Source: Sclerotinia nivalis (lineage: Eukaryota > Ascomycota > Leotiomycetes > Helotiales > Sclerotiniaceae). From it: a stretch of DNA of 64,000 bases. The position numbers were made by a program, and so were the translations under genes. The DNA lies in the NCBI GenBank assembly GCA_029531795.1, contig JAPEIS010000006.1, positions 2,294,001 to 2,358,000 of the forward strand. The letters are read 5' to 3'. Below, piece after piece: positions 12,101 to 23,244 of the stretch. Below the pieces are notes generated by a model that ran no database searches, was not told the origin of the DNA, and saw only the letters and a list, made by a program, of their open reading frames with translations. How positions within the stretch are numbered: the first letter of the stretch is position 1; every line of letters begins with the position of its first letter.

Positions 12101-12266
12101 TGCTGGGTCTGGTGCTAAGGTTGGTTGGAGAGAAAGGGAAGCAGCCAAGGGAGCGGCTGATAGCCCAAGTCCATCAAGCAGAAGCGAGGAAAAGAGTAGT
12201 GATGCTCCCCCGGCTAAACCTGCTGCTGGTGGCAAATGGGTTCCTCCACATCTTCGTAAGGCTTGA
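9106..12266 (+). CDS. tif32: Eukaryotic translation initiation factor 3 subunit A (eIF3a)
   Basis: Two exons: 9106-9372 and 9426-12266, phase 0, giving 1035 residues. The intron (9373-9425, 53 bases) has donor GTAAGC, a branch-like GCTGATA and acceptor TTTAG. eIF3a is the largest scaffold subunit of eIF3, which binds the 40S ribosome and recruits the initiator tRNA complex and mRNA in the cytosol. The N-terminus ([20 protein letters not shown]) is characteristic of the family. A helical repeat region and PCI domain lie in the middle (about 330-520), then a long charged coiled coil (about 540-900, rich in E/K/R). The C-terminus has two repeats around [13 protein letters not shown] (about 916 and 966) and ends KWVPPHLRK. 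Length fits fungal eIF3a. No operon-like neighbour. Confidence 0.95.
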
Positions 12267-14161
12267 TTCATTGATTCCGTTTCATGTAATTAGTTCAGAC
12301 AAAATGAGAATGAACAATTGTTATACCTTGATGCTTTCATAACTCCTCATGTACTATCTATTGTTCATTGTTCATCGTGACTTAAGATCCTTTTGCTTAT
12401 TCCGCTAAATATTTCTTCATGTCTTCTAAAGACCTAATTTGATCGTTTCGTTTTATTTAATTACTTCAGACGATCAAATGAGAATAGATAACGTTATATT
12501 TGAACTATTAAATCTCATTATAATATTCAAATTGTTTAAAACAATAAATTATACTGAAATATTGAAATCTTTTTTAAATTTGAAGAACTTATATCCGACT
12601 CACTAGTTAGTACTAGTAGATACTGAGGAGTCTGGCGGAGCATCAGAAGGAACTTCCTTATCTTCAGTGCGAAGTCTCTACTTTTTACCAATCCATTCGC
12701 TTGCATTAAGACTAATAACACAAAAGGTGTATATCTTTCTCTATTGTGAAAGAGGTAGGTCGAGATATGTGCATCCCGATTGCACACTGTAAAAAGGAAT
12801 GGGAATACAAACTGATTAGATTACATTGTAGAAACTTCTAGTATAATTAATAAAATTAACAATAGATTTGGATTGTATACAATAGATATACAAAAAGATT
12901 AATAGAAAATGATTGATTATTCAAGAAAAAGAAAACGAAGCCTTTTCTTTATATCTAATTACAAAGGATCATATGATTTATTGTCTGTAAACTAGCTATG
13001 TATTTGGCTTCAATAACCCAACTTTCTCACACTATTAGCATCGGCACATTCTATAGTTGGTATTAGATAAGGAGCAGGGGGAAGATTTACTTGGAGGTTT
13101 CCTTGTTTCATAGAGGCTCGGTGAATGGTTTATGTTGTGGGTGTGGAGAGGGTTGATTATTTTATATACATCCTATCATTTCTATGGGATTCGACATCAG
13201 TCATGTCGTGGGTGTGGAGAGGGTTGATTATTTTGTATACATCCTATTATCTCTGTGGAATTGACATCAGTCATGTCGTGGTTGTGGCATATTCAGAGCA
13301 GCGAGCCCCTAAAAGCCGTTCCTTTGGAGGTTGAATATGTGACGTTGAAGCGCAAAGATTTGTTTCCGGTATAACTTTAGTGGTTCAATTGAATAACTCA
13401 AATGCTGTATAAATCTTAAATGGAAAGTCCACAAGGTTTCCGCCCCGGGGGGGGTTAGACCTTAATCCTGAAGTTTTGGTTTTCCATTGTTCTATATAGG
13501 GTTCATTATTGTAGGTTGCTGCTAGTGTCGCTACACTCTATGTGTTTTGAAGGATGATTAGAATAAGAATTAGGAAGATCCACCATCGTTGCCTATTTAT
13601 GTGTCTGCAGAAATATGTTCTATGATTAAAATCCATGTCCTCGAAGTAGTACATCTAGTCCTATGAGTGAATCATTGTCTTATGTTATTATATATTGGTT
13701 GGTCACTGATGAGATTTGAGCTTCGAGGGTTGGGATGTTAGATTCTTTTCAGAAAGACTCATATAAGTGTTTGAGATATACTCATATATTATAAATAATA
13801 CTCCGTATGCGTATACCTCATGTACTTACAATCTAGATTATCTAATTATCGTATATACACTGATCCCCGAGTTCATTTTCCCTTCAACCACAGAATGAAG
13901 TCATCCATGTTTGCACAAATGGTTTGCGCAATATATAGCCTATCATTATACTCGTATACTGTGTTCCTTACGGCTTCTACCTGTTGGAAATGAAAAGATC
14001 GAAGATAATAGTACTATAACGTTTGTCGGAGCTTTTGAGACCAACAAAGCTATTTCCGAATCCTCTCTCTACCTTCCTTTAAACACAAACCCGACACAGT
14101 GAATTAGTAGAGAGCTTTTCAAGGTGACCGGCGCGGCTACAGATGGAGATTGGGATTATAA
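12267..14161. other. Gene-free stretch
   Basis: 3' UTR of eIF3a, then AT-rich intergenic DNA. A 71-base tandem repeat sits at 13137-13288. No coding sequence with domain or splice support was found. Confidence 0.5.
13137..13288. repeat. Tandem repeat, about 71 bp, two copies plus a partial third
   Basis: Units start GTGGGTGTGGAGAGGGTTG at 13137 and 13208, share TACATCCTAT and GACATCAGTCATGTCGTG, and a truncated third begins at about 13278. The copies differ at several positions, so the duplication is not recent. Confidence 0.8.
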
Positions 14162-14305
14162 TTTACCTTCTCCTCGATTGATACAGCGCAATATCGCTAT
14201 TCTCCGACTCTAACTGCCTCAATTTTTTACTTACCATTCTTCGAGCTAAAACAAACTCGAGGATATTACTCGACTTCTATACTGAACGCCTACAGCCCAA
14301 GACCG

Positions 14306-14431
14306 ATGCAAATGGAGAGATATACGTTGGAGGAATTGCTGCAAACAAATCCGAGGGCAGATGGATGGGCGTCTCTCATTGACATTGCCATTGTCACCGT
14401 CGCTATTTTTGTTCTTCTAATGTTTGGCTGA
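14306..14431 (+). CDS. Possible 41-residue tail-anchored small protein
   Basis: ATG at 14306 to TGA at 14429-14431 encodes 41 residues: a polar N-terminal half (MQMERYTLEELLQTNPRADG) followed by an uninterrupted hydrophobic segment (LIDIAIVTVAIFVLLMFG) up to the stop, the layout of a tail-anchored membrane microprotein. The same frame is open upstream to a TAA at 14159, so it could instead be the last exon of a longer unrecognised gene. No family known to me. It is short enough to arise by chance, so confidence is low. Confidence 0.25.
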   Translation: MQMERYTLEELLQTNPRADGWASLIDIAIVTVAIFVLLMFG

Positions 14432-14941
14432 GTAAGTACTCGGGCGAGTATATAATAAGGTCCGGGCTAATGAAAGCGATTGCATCCAAATTACTATGGC
14501 AGTTCAAGAATCGAATATAATTTCTTAATAATATCGATTAAAATCAGTTTTAAAACAATGTATCATTTTTATTTGAATAGTTATCGGACTACCAAATTTG
14601 AAATGAAAATATTGAATATTTAAATTTATATTGAGTTTTGAAATGGTTGAGTTTTGACAGGTTTTGGTGAGGAAATCCATTAAGTTCCGAGCGTTCAATT
14701 CCAGTTTCATTTTATTTTCTCCTTCCTTATTGGATTTCAGCCGCCGAAATTTTGGATCCTAAATAACTATGGTATTCCGAACCAATAAAAATAGTTAGGA
14801 TTCTTCTTAATAAGCTGACGTTGCTACAAATTAATGCGCTAGCAACGTGGGACTTACAAGACGTCGAGCCCATTTTCTTATCACTTCTTCTTGTTCTTCT
14901 TCGTAATATCATGCATTTTCCCGGTTGAATACTGGAACAAG

Positions 14942-17067
14942 ATGCTATGCAAAGCCTGTCAGCAGATATTTTGTGGTCATCGAGTTTGGACAGCAGATCA
15001 GATTGAGCACAAGAAATATGCCCAACATCATCCTTCTTTGCAACTACTCATCGACGCGTCAGACTCTGGCTGTTGGATCTGCCATAAATTACTGGCATCT
15101 CTTAGTAGGGATAGAAACATTGAGGAAATTCCTTCGAAGGAATATTCCTCGCAGAATTATTCAAAGTGGAGTTTAAGTCACAGAGAATATCCCGCATGGT
15201 ATTCAGGTCCTAAATATTCATTGACACTCAGCTTTTCTTTTGGAAATGAGTACCATTACGAAGTATCCTTAGTTCCACACAACGGTATGTCGTAGCGTAT
15301 AGCTTACAGACAAATTAACTCTGCTTATGATTATGTCTAGACTATGATGGCCCTGCCAGAAATTACCATGCATCGATTGCAGGTATTAGCACTATGTCGG
15401 ATGCTGCATTAGCGCAAGCCACCATGTGGTATCATGAATGTTTATCAAAACATCCGGCTTGCAACACTTCACTGGCGTCTACACGGCGCATGCCAACCAG
15501 GCTCCTTCGAATCAATGAAGATCAGAGTTATGCCAGGCTCATCATAAGCAAAGAAGAAGTGACCAAAGATTCGCACTATTCGACTTTAAGCCATTGCTGG
15601 GGAAATTCAGATATTTTAAAGCTCACGACTTCGAGTCTGGACAAATTCAAGGCCGGTATCCCTCTCAAACTGCTCCCAAAGACGTTTATCGAGGCCATAT
15701 ATGTCGCTAGAAAAATGTCTATTCCTTACCTATGGATAGACTCACTTTGTATCGTACAGGACTCTGTTGCCGATTGGCAGACTGAATCTGCTTCGATGGA
15801 ATATGTCTATGGAAACAGTAGTCTGAATATTATGGCTACAGCCTCCAAAAATAGCCATGAAGGCCTTTCTCGAGTTCGAGACCCGAAACTTTTGGAGACA
15901 TGTCCCGCAGTGCAGTCTAAATGGGATAATGCTGAAAACAATCTATTCTATTTGATCAACTGCGGATCATGGGCCGATACAATGATCGATGCACCACTAT
16001 TAAAGCGAGGGTGGGTTTTGCAAGAACGTGTCTTGTCACCTCGTTCACTTCATTTTTGCAACAATGAGCTATTATGGGAATGTAGGAAGATGGCTGTTTG
16101 CGAAACATACCCGAACGGGCAACCAGAACTATGCAGGTTTATGCAATCAAAAGTCAAGTTGGGAGAACTCTCGGGATCCGAATTATATGGAGTAAGGTAT
16201 TTGGTGGATGGAGATATAGCTAACAAGACGGAGAAAGGCATAGCTTATGATAGATGGGAACAATGGATTTCTATTTACAGTCAGACACATCTAACCAAAG
16301 CTTCGGACAAACTAGTTGCAGTCAGTGCCCTCGCCAAATGCACAAGGGCAGTTTTGAACGATATCTACCTTGCAGGCCTTTGGAGAACTGAATTTGTCGA
16401 TCAACTTATTTGGCACGCCAAGTGGGGTTCGCGCCCAAGGGAATATCAAGCACCGAGCTGGTCCTGGGCCTCGGTGAACGGTGAAATCTCTCTTGCTTTG
16501 ATCCTGCCACACACTAAATATCACATTGAGATTGATTCGGTACAAGTTACACCCGCTTCCAGTGTTGATGACACAGGATTCATATTAGAAGGACATTTTC
16601 AAGCAAGAGGACTACTGATCCGCGACACGCTTGTCAAACATCCTAGATATAATGATTACAGCCTGGTCGGGAATGACAATCATACAATTATGCAAGTACA
16701 ACCAGACGCGCTAGTAAACGAAGATGAAACGTCAGTAGTAGTCCTTCCTATCTTGACATACTCAGAAAATCCTCGGCATTATGGACTCTGTCGGTTTCAT
16801 GCACTACTTCTTCAGAAGAGGACAGGGTCTCCAAATGGCTTTTATACACGTATAGGACACATGGAAAGTGAAAATAGTTTTATACAGAATGAGAAGGGCT
16901 TGGGCTTCGAAAAATCTGTACGAAAGTTAGGGTTCCTGAGAAAGCACGTCAGTTCAGCTTCTAGGTTATACAAGTCGCTGCGAAATGGGAAAGGGACAGA
17001 TTTGGAGTCGGAATCTGAAGAGAGCTTGTATCTAGCAGATTCACCAGGATCTTTCGTGGTTTATTGA
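14942..17067 (+). CDS. HET-domain (heterokaryon incompatibility) protein
   Basis: Two exons: 14942-15284 and 15341-17067, joined in phase 1 to give 689 residues. The 56-base intron has donor GTATGT and acceptor CTAG. The HET domain spans about residues 190-340 with the family blocks YSTLSHCWG, LPKTFIEAI, YLWIDSLCIVQD, YGNSSLNIMATAS and GWVLQERVLSPRSLHF. HET proteins are fungal intracellular proteins; some trigger cell death when incompatible strains fuse, most are uncharacterised. The N-terminus holds paired cysteines (LCKACQQIFC and GCWICHKL), a possible metal-binding module. The C-terminal ~250 residues are unassigned. I chose ATG 14942 because it directly precedes the cysteine motif usual at the start of such proteins. 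Confidence 0.88.
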
Positions 17068-18031
17068 AGGGATTGCGGCCGGGATGAATGGGAAGGCATA
17101 TTGTGCGGAATGGGGGATATCGTAGGGGAGGAGGAAGTATACTGGGCAAGCTCCTTTACATTTTGGGGCTGTTGATGTAGGGTTGGAATTGGAAATGTAC
17201 TGGGTGTGCGGGTTTGATACTTCTCATTTTGGTATACGGTCGATGTTCATTAATTTAGTAACGAAAACGATCAGTTTTATATAACGATGTAAACACCATT
17301 GGCATATCGCATGGTCCGCGTAGCCTTTAGCTATAGTTAGATCAAATCGATTATGAATTTACTACTACTACCTACACTCTCTTATAATGTGCATACCATA
17401 ATTGAAGAAGTATAAAAAAGGCTTGAATTGATAATCCTAGAGTCTAAAAAGAGTGAGGTATATATAGACTAATAGTGGCGGAAAAGAGCGGACTTTTCCA
17501 CGGAATTTGATCACGTGACATTGCAAAAGAAAAGCATCACCCACCTAGGTAGATTGTTCTCGTCCCTGATTTTTTTCTACTTACTAAGAGAGGAGTACCG
17601 TAATTAATCGTACGAAGGTAAAATTCTCTGAGGAATACAGGACAATAATAAACAAACCTTCCTGTCGATACCATATCAATTTATTATTATTTATTTCACT
17701 ATTCACTTCTTAATATTTTATTTTATCCTTATTTAAACCTTATCTGTTTGCCTAACTCCTCTTCTTCTTCTCTTACACCTTTGAAAGCTTAAACGGGAAA
17801 CAGCGAACCGACATACCGATTCTTTTCAGAATTCCAAATTAAACTTCCGTCCATACCTAAGTTCTCGACCTTTAAGCCATCACCAGAAGGTTCAAACCAC
17901 AAACAAACAATACCACTCCTTACCCGATACAATACAAACAGCATCTATCAAAAGACAAGACGACCAGTTCAATTCAATCCGATACTATACCAATCAATTT
18001 CTAATTGTAATCAACGACTATAAGCTTCTTG
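17068..18031. other. Intergenic: 3' flank of HET gene and promoter/leader of G gamma gene
   Basis: The first ~90 bases after the HET stop are G-rich on the coding strand. From about 17690 the sequence is pyrimidine-rich (CTCCTCTTCTTCTTCTC and similar) and then C/A-rich, typical of a fungal promoter and 5' leader. No gene recognised. Confidence 0.5.
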
Positions 18032-18118
18032 GTATGTGTGTTTTGATCTATTTACTTTCTACTCTTCTACTTCTCCTTATCCTGTCGCAACACAAGTTGA
18101 ACTAATTTCCCACTCCAG
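18032..18118 (+). other. Probable 5'-UTR intron of the G gamma gene
   Basis: Donor GTATGT at 18032, branch-like GAACTAAT near 18100 and acceptor CTCCAG ending at 18118, 43 bases upstream of the start codon. An 87-base leader intron would remove the out-of-frame upstream ATG at 18036. Supported by consensus only. Confidence 0.55.
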
Positions 18119-18161
18119 CTCTCTTTCAACCACCACATCGACCACATCTACACCCATAATC

Positions 18162-18522
18162 ATGCCTCAAGGTTACTCATCTCGCGACGTTGGCGACCCA
18201 TCGCAAATCAAGAAGAATAAACAATCTATGGCAGATCTCAAATTAAGACGCCTTACTGAATTGAACAATCGTCTACGAGAAGATTTGGAACGCGAAAGGA
18301 TCCCGGTTTCTCAAGCTGCCAAGAGGTAATCCACTCCTCTTCTACTTGAATTCCTCGGGATTCAAATGGATATCAATCACTAATGCGCGGTACTCATTTA
18401 GTATCATTCAATATACCAGTCAGACAAAAGATTTTATGGTTCCGTCAATTTGGGGTACCGTTGATAAGAAGGATGATCCATATGCGCCGCAACAAAGTGG
18501 TGGATGTTGTTTGGTGATGTAG
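18162..18522 (+). CDS. Heterotrimeric G protein gamma subunit
   Basis: Two exons: 18162-18325 and 18402-18522 (phase 2) giving 94 residues. The 76-base intron has donor GTAATC, branch CACTAATG and acceptor TTTAG. The protein has the gamma-subunit helix (LKLRRLTELNNRLREDLERE), then TKDFMVPSIWG and DDPYAPQQSGGCCLVM at the end. The last four residues CLVM form a CaaX prenylation box and the preceding cysteine is a likely palmitoylation site; together they anchor the G beta-gamma dimer at the plasma membrane. In filamentous ascomycetes this subunit acts in pheromone response, growth and conidiation signalling (Neurospora GNG-1). Length and C-terminus fit the family well. Confidence 0.93.
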
Positions 18523-20321
18523 AAAAAGGAAGAAACGTCAAGATAAATCGAAATGGAAAGCATACGAACGACCGACAACGACCACTCATAATTTCACCAA
18601 TCACTCAATTCATAAATACATCCACTTACACCAATTTCGATACCGATCCTTACAAAATCACGTACATCACCACAGAGGAAAGAGGGAGGTAGCAGACCAG
18701 AATAAAGGGCGTTATTACGGGGCGTATTGGGAAACATTCACTTTCAGCCTTCTTCGACATTATTTCCATAAAGCCAAATGTCTCTTCTTGGACCTTTCCA
18801 TTATAGGCCTTTTTCTTACGGAAGCAAAGAGAAGCATTAGCATATTTCACCAATTGGAGGTATATTTTCACTATCAACGGGGCACGGCAGCGAGCGGGTT
18901 CTTTCGATTCGATTGTATCTGCGATCGTGTATCTGCGTGCGATGTTCGAGACTTTCTTGATGAAATGATAAGCAGGATAAAGTCAAAAGGAAGATGAGAG
19001 AGGAGAACGGGAAAAGGGAAAAGGAAGCATGTAATAAATTTTTTCGTTTCTGTTCGTAGTAGTTACACCTTTTTCCCCCAACCCTTCACACATAGGTGTG
19101 CCCTTCACATGAACTTCTTTGTGCATAGGATTATTCAATGGAGATCATTGGGAGGGTATATTTTTTTTTTACGAAGAAACTTCTTTTTTAATGCATTTGT
19201 GATATTGTATCTATCTAATGATTTATGAGTGAGGTTCACCGGGTTTGAATTTGAATATGAATGAATATATGCTATTGAGTGATTGATACTGTGTGTTTGA
19301 ACAGACCTGGATCGGGATTAGGATAAAACAAATAAATACGGTAGGATTATAGGTGGATGGTGTAATTTCCAATCAATCTATTTTGTGTAGTTTATTTATT
19401 ATTCAATTTTATTCGGGGTAACGTTATAATGTAAGTGAGTATTAGATTGGTATGAATGTATGTAGGTAGGTAGGTAGGTAGGTATATGGATTTTGAAATA
19501 TCTATTTGTTAATAGGTGAATCAAGTATTTACGGAGTACTCGAGTAATATGTAAGTAAGTCTTTTTGATTTGAAAGATCTTGAGGTTTGGGGTGTGTTTA
19601 TGTAGTATGTATGTTCGTGTTGCTTTCTACAGAGTATGTCTTCTCTTGTATTATTAATCGAGAGAGGGAGGGGAGGGAGGGGAGGGAGGGAGTCTTAATA
19701 AGCCCGAGGCTTCTTTTCAGAAGGTACTAGGTATATAAACAGAGTGTATGTATACGCAATATCTCTCTGTGATAATAAGGTACAGAAATCACAAAATAGA
19801 TCTTATCAATCCCAATCCCAATTCCAATCCCCATCCTAATTAATCTTATTCCCAATCTTAATTTTATCCCAACTCCCTAATCCCTAATCCCGAAATATCC
19901 ATCCCACTTCCCACTTCTCACTTCCCACTTTCTCACTTTTCCGAGCCAAGTCATCGTGTCACGCACGCCAGTCCCGCCAATTTTGACCCAGTTCAAGTTC
20001 AGTTCAAGTTCGGTGCAGCTTGCTGGACGCAAGTACCAGGAGTCAATCCCATCAAATCCCATCAACTTCATCAATCACTCAATCACTCAATTACTCATTA
20101 CTCAGCAAATAAATTTCAAATCACGGAATTTCCGCACAGATCATTTATTGGTCGGTAATTCTGTTTTATCTGCCCTCGCCGAACTAGATGAACTAGACGA
20201 GACGGGGAAGTAAATCTTAACGACGGGAGGGAAAAGCGCATCTGGCGTAATCGACCCAAGACAACGGATAGGAACGATACGATAATTGGGGTGAAACCGA
20301 TTTCGAGCAAAAATAATTAAA
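18523..20321. other. Gene-free stretch
   Basis: 3' flank of the G gamma gene followed by AT-rich DNA with microsatellites: a TAGG run near 19461-19483, GGGAGGGGAGGGAGG near 19667-19690, and CCCAATCCCAATTCC/CACTTCCCACTT tracts at 19805-19945. The last ~350 bases are the presumed promoter of the Rdx gene. No gene recognised. Confidence 0.5.
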
Positions 20322-22489
20322 ATGGATAAAATGAATAAATTGGATAAAATACCAATGGTATCTGAAAGTGGTGTGGCTGGCCGGGGAATTAAACTTCCTC
20401 GTGTGACGATTACATTTTGTACGCAGTGTCGGTGGTTGCTTAGGGCTGCTTATGTATGCGTATATTTTTTATATTATTTTTTGGGAATGCGTTTTGTGTA
20501 CTTTTGTGTATTTTTGTTTTGTGTTATTTCTTCAATTTTGGGTTCGTGGGGGGATTTGTGCTTTGTTGTTTATGGTTTGTTTGCTGTTTTCTGTTTTGTT
20601 ATATGGAGAGGTGTGGATGAATGAGGCAGTATAAGATCGATGTTGGTGGTATTATTGGATTTATGCAAGTGCTGTTGTATGGCTACTAGGTAGTTTAATG
20701 TTCGGGAGGTGGAAGGATGAGATGTGGATGATGGATATGGATGATGGATATGGATGATGGCGACTTGGAAATGGAGAATAGAAGATTTATGAGGGAGTTG
20801 AAGAGGTGGTGGTTTTAGGTGGGAGACATGTTTGGAAGGAAAGAGAGGTGATTGTGTTTGAAATTTTGTATGATGAGATGAAATGAGATGATGAGAGGAG
20901 CGGTGATAAATGGGGAGAAAGAGAAATCTTGCAAGTTGCTTGATTTCAAGAATTTACCTGACTTTTTGTTTTTGTAGATGGGGATGGGAATCGAATAGAT
21001 GGCGTGGAATGAATGGAGGTGGATAGAATGGGATGGGTAGCTCCCATCCTCTGTAGTTTCAGAGTCCCACTGCTAATCGATACCATATCTACCGACACTG
21101 CTCAGTTCCACGATATATTCCACTTATGGATAGCCATCATAATATGGGTCAATCTATACCATCGAGGAGGAAGAATAGCCGACCAGAATGCCCCTTTTTT
21201 CTGTCTATTTATCGGCGATTTTCTCTTCCTCATTGCACTCACTCAATATAGATATGAATGACCTTCATCTGTCTAGGAGAAATTCCTAGAGAGTAGGGGA
21301 ATGCCAAGGCCATTGCATTTCAAAGTGATGTGATGGGGTGGTAGACTATGGAAGATTGAAGTCTTCTTGCTATTGCTTGTATGGCTATTCGTTGATCTAA
21401 TTCTGGGTGTTGAGGTTCAACTATTTCTTGGTTGTCACAAGTGTTGGTGTTTAACTTCCACGCCCCTCATTTCTATGTGCCATCTTCCTCCCCTTCTGCT
21501 ATCACCCCCTATATAACTATTTACAAATTCTACCACCTTCGTTCTCATTACTTGACTCCCCTCTTATTTCCCAAAAACACAACTTCAACCCCAAAGACCA
21601 CTCATCCAGCCGAAACCACCCTACTAACTACCCCAAACAGTTTGCCCAAGAACTCCTCTCAACCTTCGGAAATGACATTGGAGAAGTCGCTCTTCAACCT
21701 AGTACTGGCGGTACATTTATTGTTGAATTGTTTACAAATGCGAATGCTACCGGTGATACGGAAGGAGAAGCTAAGAATGCGAAGGAAGGAGAGAAAGAGG
21801 TAAAGGTATTGAAACATACACTTTGGGATCGGAAGAGTGAAGGTGGATTTCCTGGTTTGTATTTCCTTCTTTCATCTTTTTTTCTGCTTGAGAAATTTTA
21901 AATAGAACGATTGGAATTTAAGTAGAAGAATGGATGGGGCTTTTCGACGGGCATATGAGTTAGTTCATTTTGGAAGGGAAAATGTGAAGGAATGGATGGA
22001 TTACTAATCGTGGTATAACCAGAAACCAAAGAATTGAAAAAGAGACTTAGAAATATCATTGATCCATCAAGGGACTTAGGTCATGTTGATGGGAAGAAAT
22101 GTAAGTCATCCATTTCAACCCTATTTTTCCTTTATCTCCTTACCTTCACTTTCTTTTCATGGGTGTTTAAATCGAGGCTAACACTCCTAGCAGCAACAAC
22201 CACAACGATGACTTCCAGTTCATCCATTACCGCTCGTGGTAGCAGCTCCAACTTCACCTCAAAAGCAACTGAGGAGGAGAAGGAAGAAAAGGTAAAGGAA
22301 ACAGAGACAGAGACAGAGACGAAGGAAAAAGAAAATATAGGAAAGGAGAAACTAGATGGGGAAAAGCAAGATGGAGAGAAATTAGGCGAGGAGAAAGTGA
22401 ATGAAAGGGGTAAAATTGTCATTACTGGTTTGGAAGGAGAGGGTGGATTTGGATTTTGTGTGCCGGGTGAGGATTGTGGTGGTTTTTAG
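20322..22489 (+). CDS. Selenoprotein-W-like Rdx family thioredoxin-fold protein
   Basis: Four exons: 20322-20453, 21641-21854, 22023-22100 and 22191-22489, giving 240 residues. The Rdx fold begins KLPRVTITFCTQCRWLLRAAY with a redox CxxC at residues 33-36; no selenocysteine is implied. It continues FAQELLSTF, GEVALQPSTGGTF, LWDRKSEGGFP and then RLRNIIDPSRDLGHVD, blocks typical of fungal SelW/SelT/SelH-domain proteins, which are presumed small redox proteins of unclear substrate. The C-terminus is an acidic E/K-rich extension ending in CVPGEDCGGF. The homology is contiguous across the first splice, so the 1187-base intron looks real; its acceptor is preceded by a perfect TACTAAC branch site. 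Introns 2 and 3 (168 and 90 bases) have good consensus. ATG 20322 is the first in frame; ATG 20331 is an alternative. Confidence 0.85.
20454..21640 (+). other. Unusually long intron 1 of the Rdx gene
   Basis: Donor GTATGC, branch TACTAAC about 15 bases before acceptor AAACAG, 1187 bases long. Inside are T/G-rich and GATGG-rich low-complexity DNA and an 82-codon frame at 21013-21261 without recognisable homology. No internal exon fits the contiguous protein homology. Confidence 0.7.
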
Positions 22490-22812
22490 TTTTTGAAATG
22501 GGAGAAGAGAGGTGGAGGATGAGCTGAGGGTGAGGATTTTGAAGGTGGAAGGTGGAGGATGGAGGTGAAAGGGGGAAGAAAAAGAGGGAATTTGTGAGAT
22601 AATAAGTTTCAAGTAGCAAATCACCAATCGTAATTGCAATCACAATCACAATTGAAACTTCAGGACAAATAAAAAAGTCCCAGTGGTATGCCTCGCTCTT
22701 CGAATATCAGCCAACCCTCACCTGTATCTAGCACCCAAATATAAAATAAATACCTACCTAGTATAATATATTATTCATTTTCTTCCTCCTCGGTTTGATT
22801 TAACGTATATTC
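22490..22812. other. 3' flank of the Rdx gene
   Basis: G/A-rich tract (GGTGGAGGATGAGC, GGTGGAAGGTGGAGG) directly after the stop, then AT-rich. No gene seen. Confidence 0.5.
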
Positions 22813-23244
22813 CTACAACCATTCTTTCAGCGCCCACCATATATGATTTTTGAAATTCGAGAAGAGGTTTTCGTACGCGCTCTTGATGGCTTTGTAAGTA
22901 AGAGGTAATGGTGCGGCATGGGCGAGGTGAAGATCAGATATCGTTGTTAAAGCTGAGGCGGATAATGTAAGGAGGTGTAGGATGGGATATTTTGGGAGCT
23001 GGAGGACGATGCTGTAGATGTAGTAGGTGTAGGAGAATTGCAGCGGTTTGCGGCGGGGCTGGGAGTGAAGAGGTGGGGGTTGAGGAGGTGAGGAAAGAGG
23101 AAAGAGAAAAGACAAATTTGGAGGAGTGTGGAGGGTATTGTTTTGTAGTATATTTGTCGGGGTATTCATCACGTGATCCATTAGTTTTGGCGTTGATGCT
23201 TCGGCAAAGAGGAGCCGGTCTGTTATATAGTTTGGTATTTCCAT
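22813..23244 (-). CDS. Uncertain 143-residue protein, possibly membrane-associated
   Basis: An ATG-started, 143-codon minus-strand frame, convergent with the Rdx gene. It has a Pro/Ser-rich N-terminal half, a hydrophobic stretch (YTYYIYSIVLQLPKYPILHL) followed by TLSASALTTISDL, and an amphipathic C-terminus ending FKNHIWWALKEWL. GC content is higher than in the flanking DNA. I do not recognise a family and cannot exclude a chance frame; the C-terminal half looks more protein-like than the first. Confidence 0.35.
   Translation of the reverse strand: MEIPNYITDRLLFAEASTPKLMDHVMNTPTNILQNNTLHTPPNLSFLFPLSSPPQPPPLHSQPRRKPLQFSYTYYIYSIVLQLPKYPILHLLTLSASALTTISDLHLAHAAPLPLTYKAIKSAYENLFSNFKNHIWWALKEWL

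Noticed and set aside
21013..21261. 82-codon ATG-started frame within the long Rdx intron
   Set aside because: No recognisable domain, poor composition, and no splice signals joining it to anything; mentioned under the intron instead.
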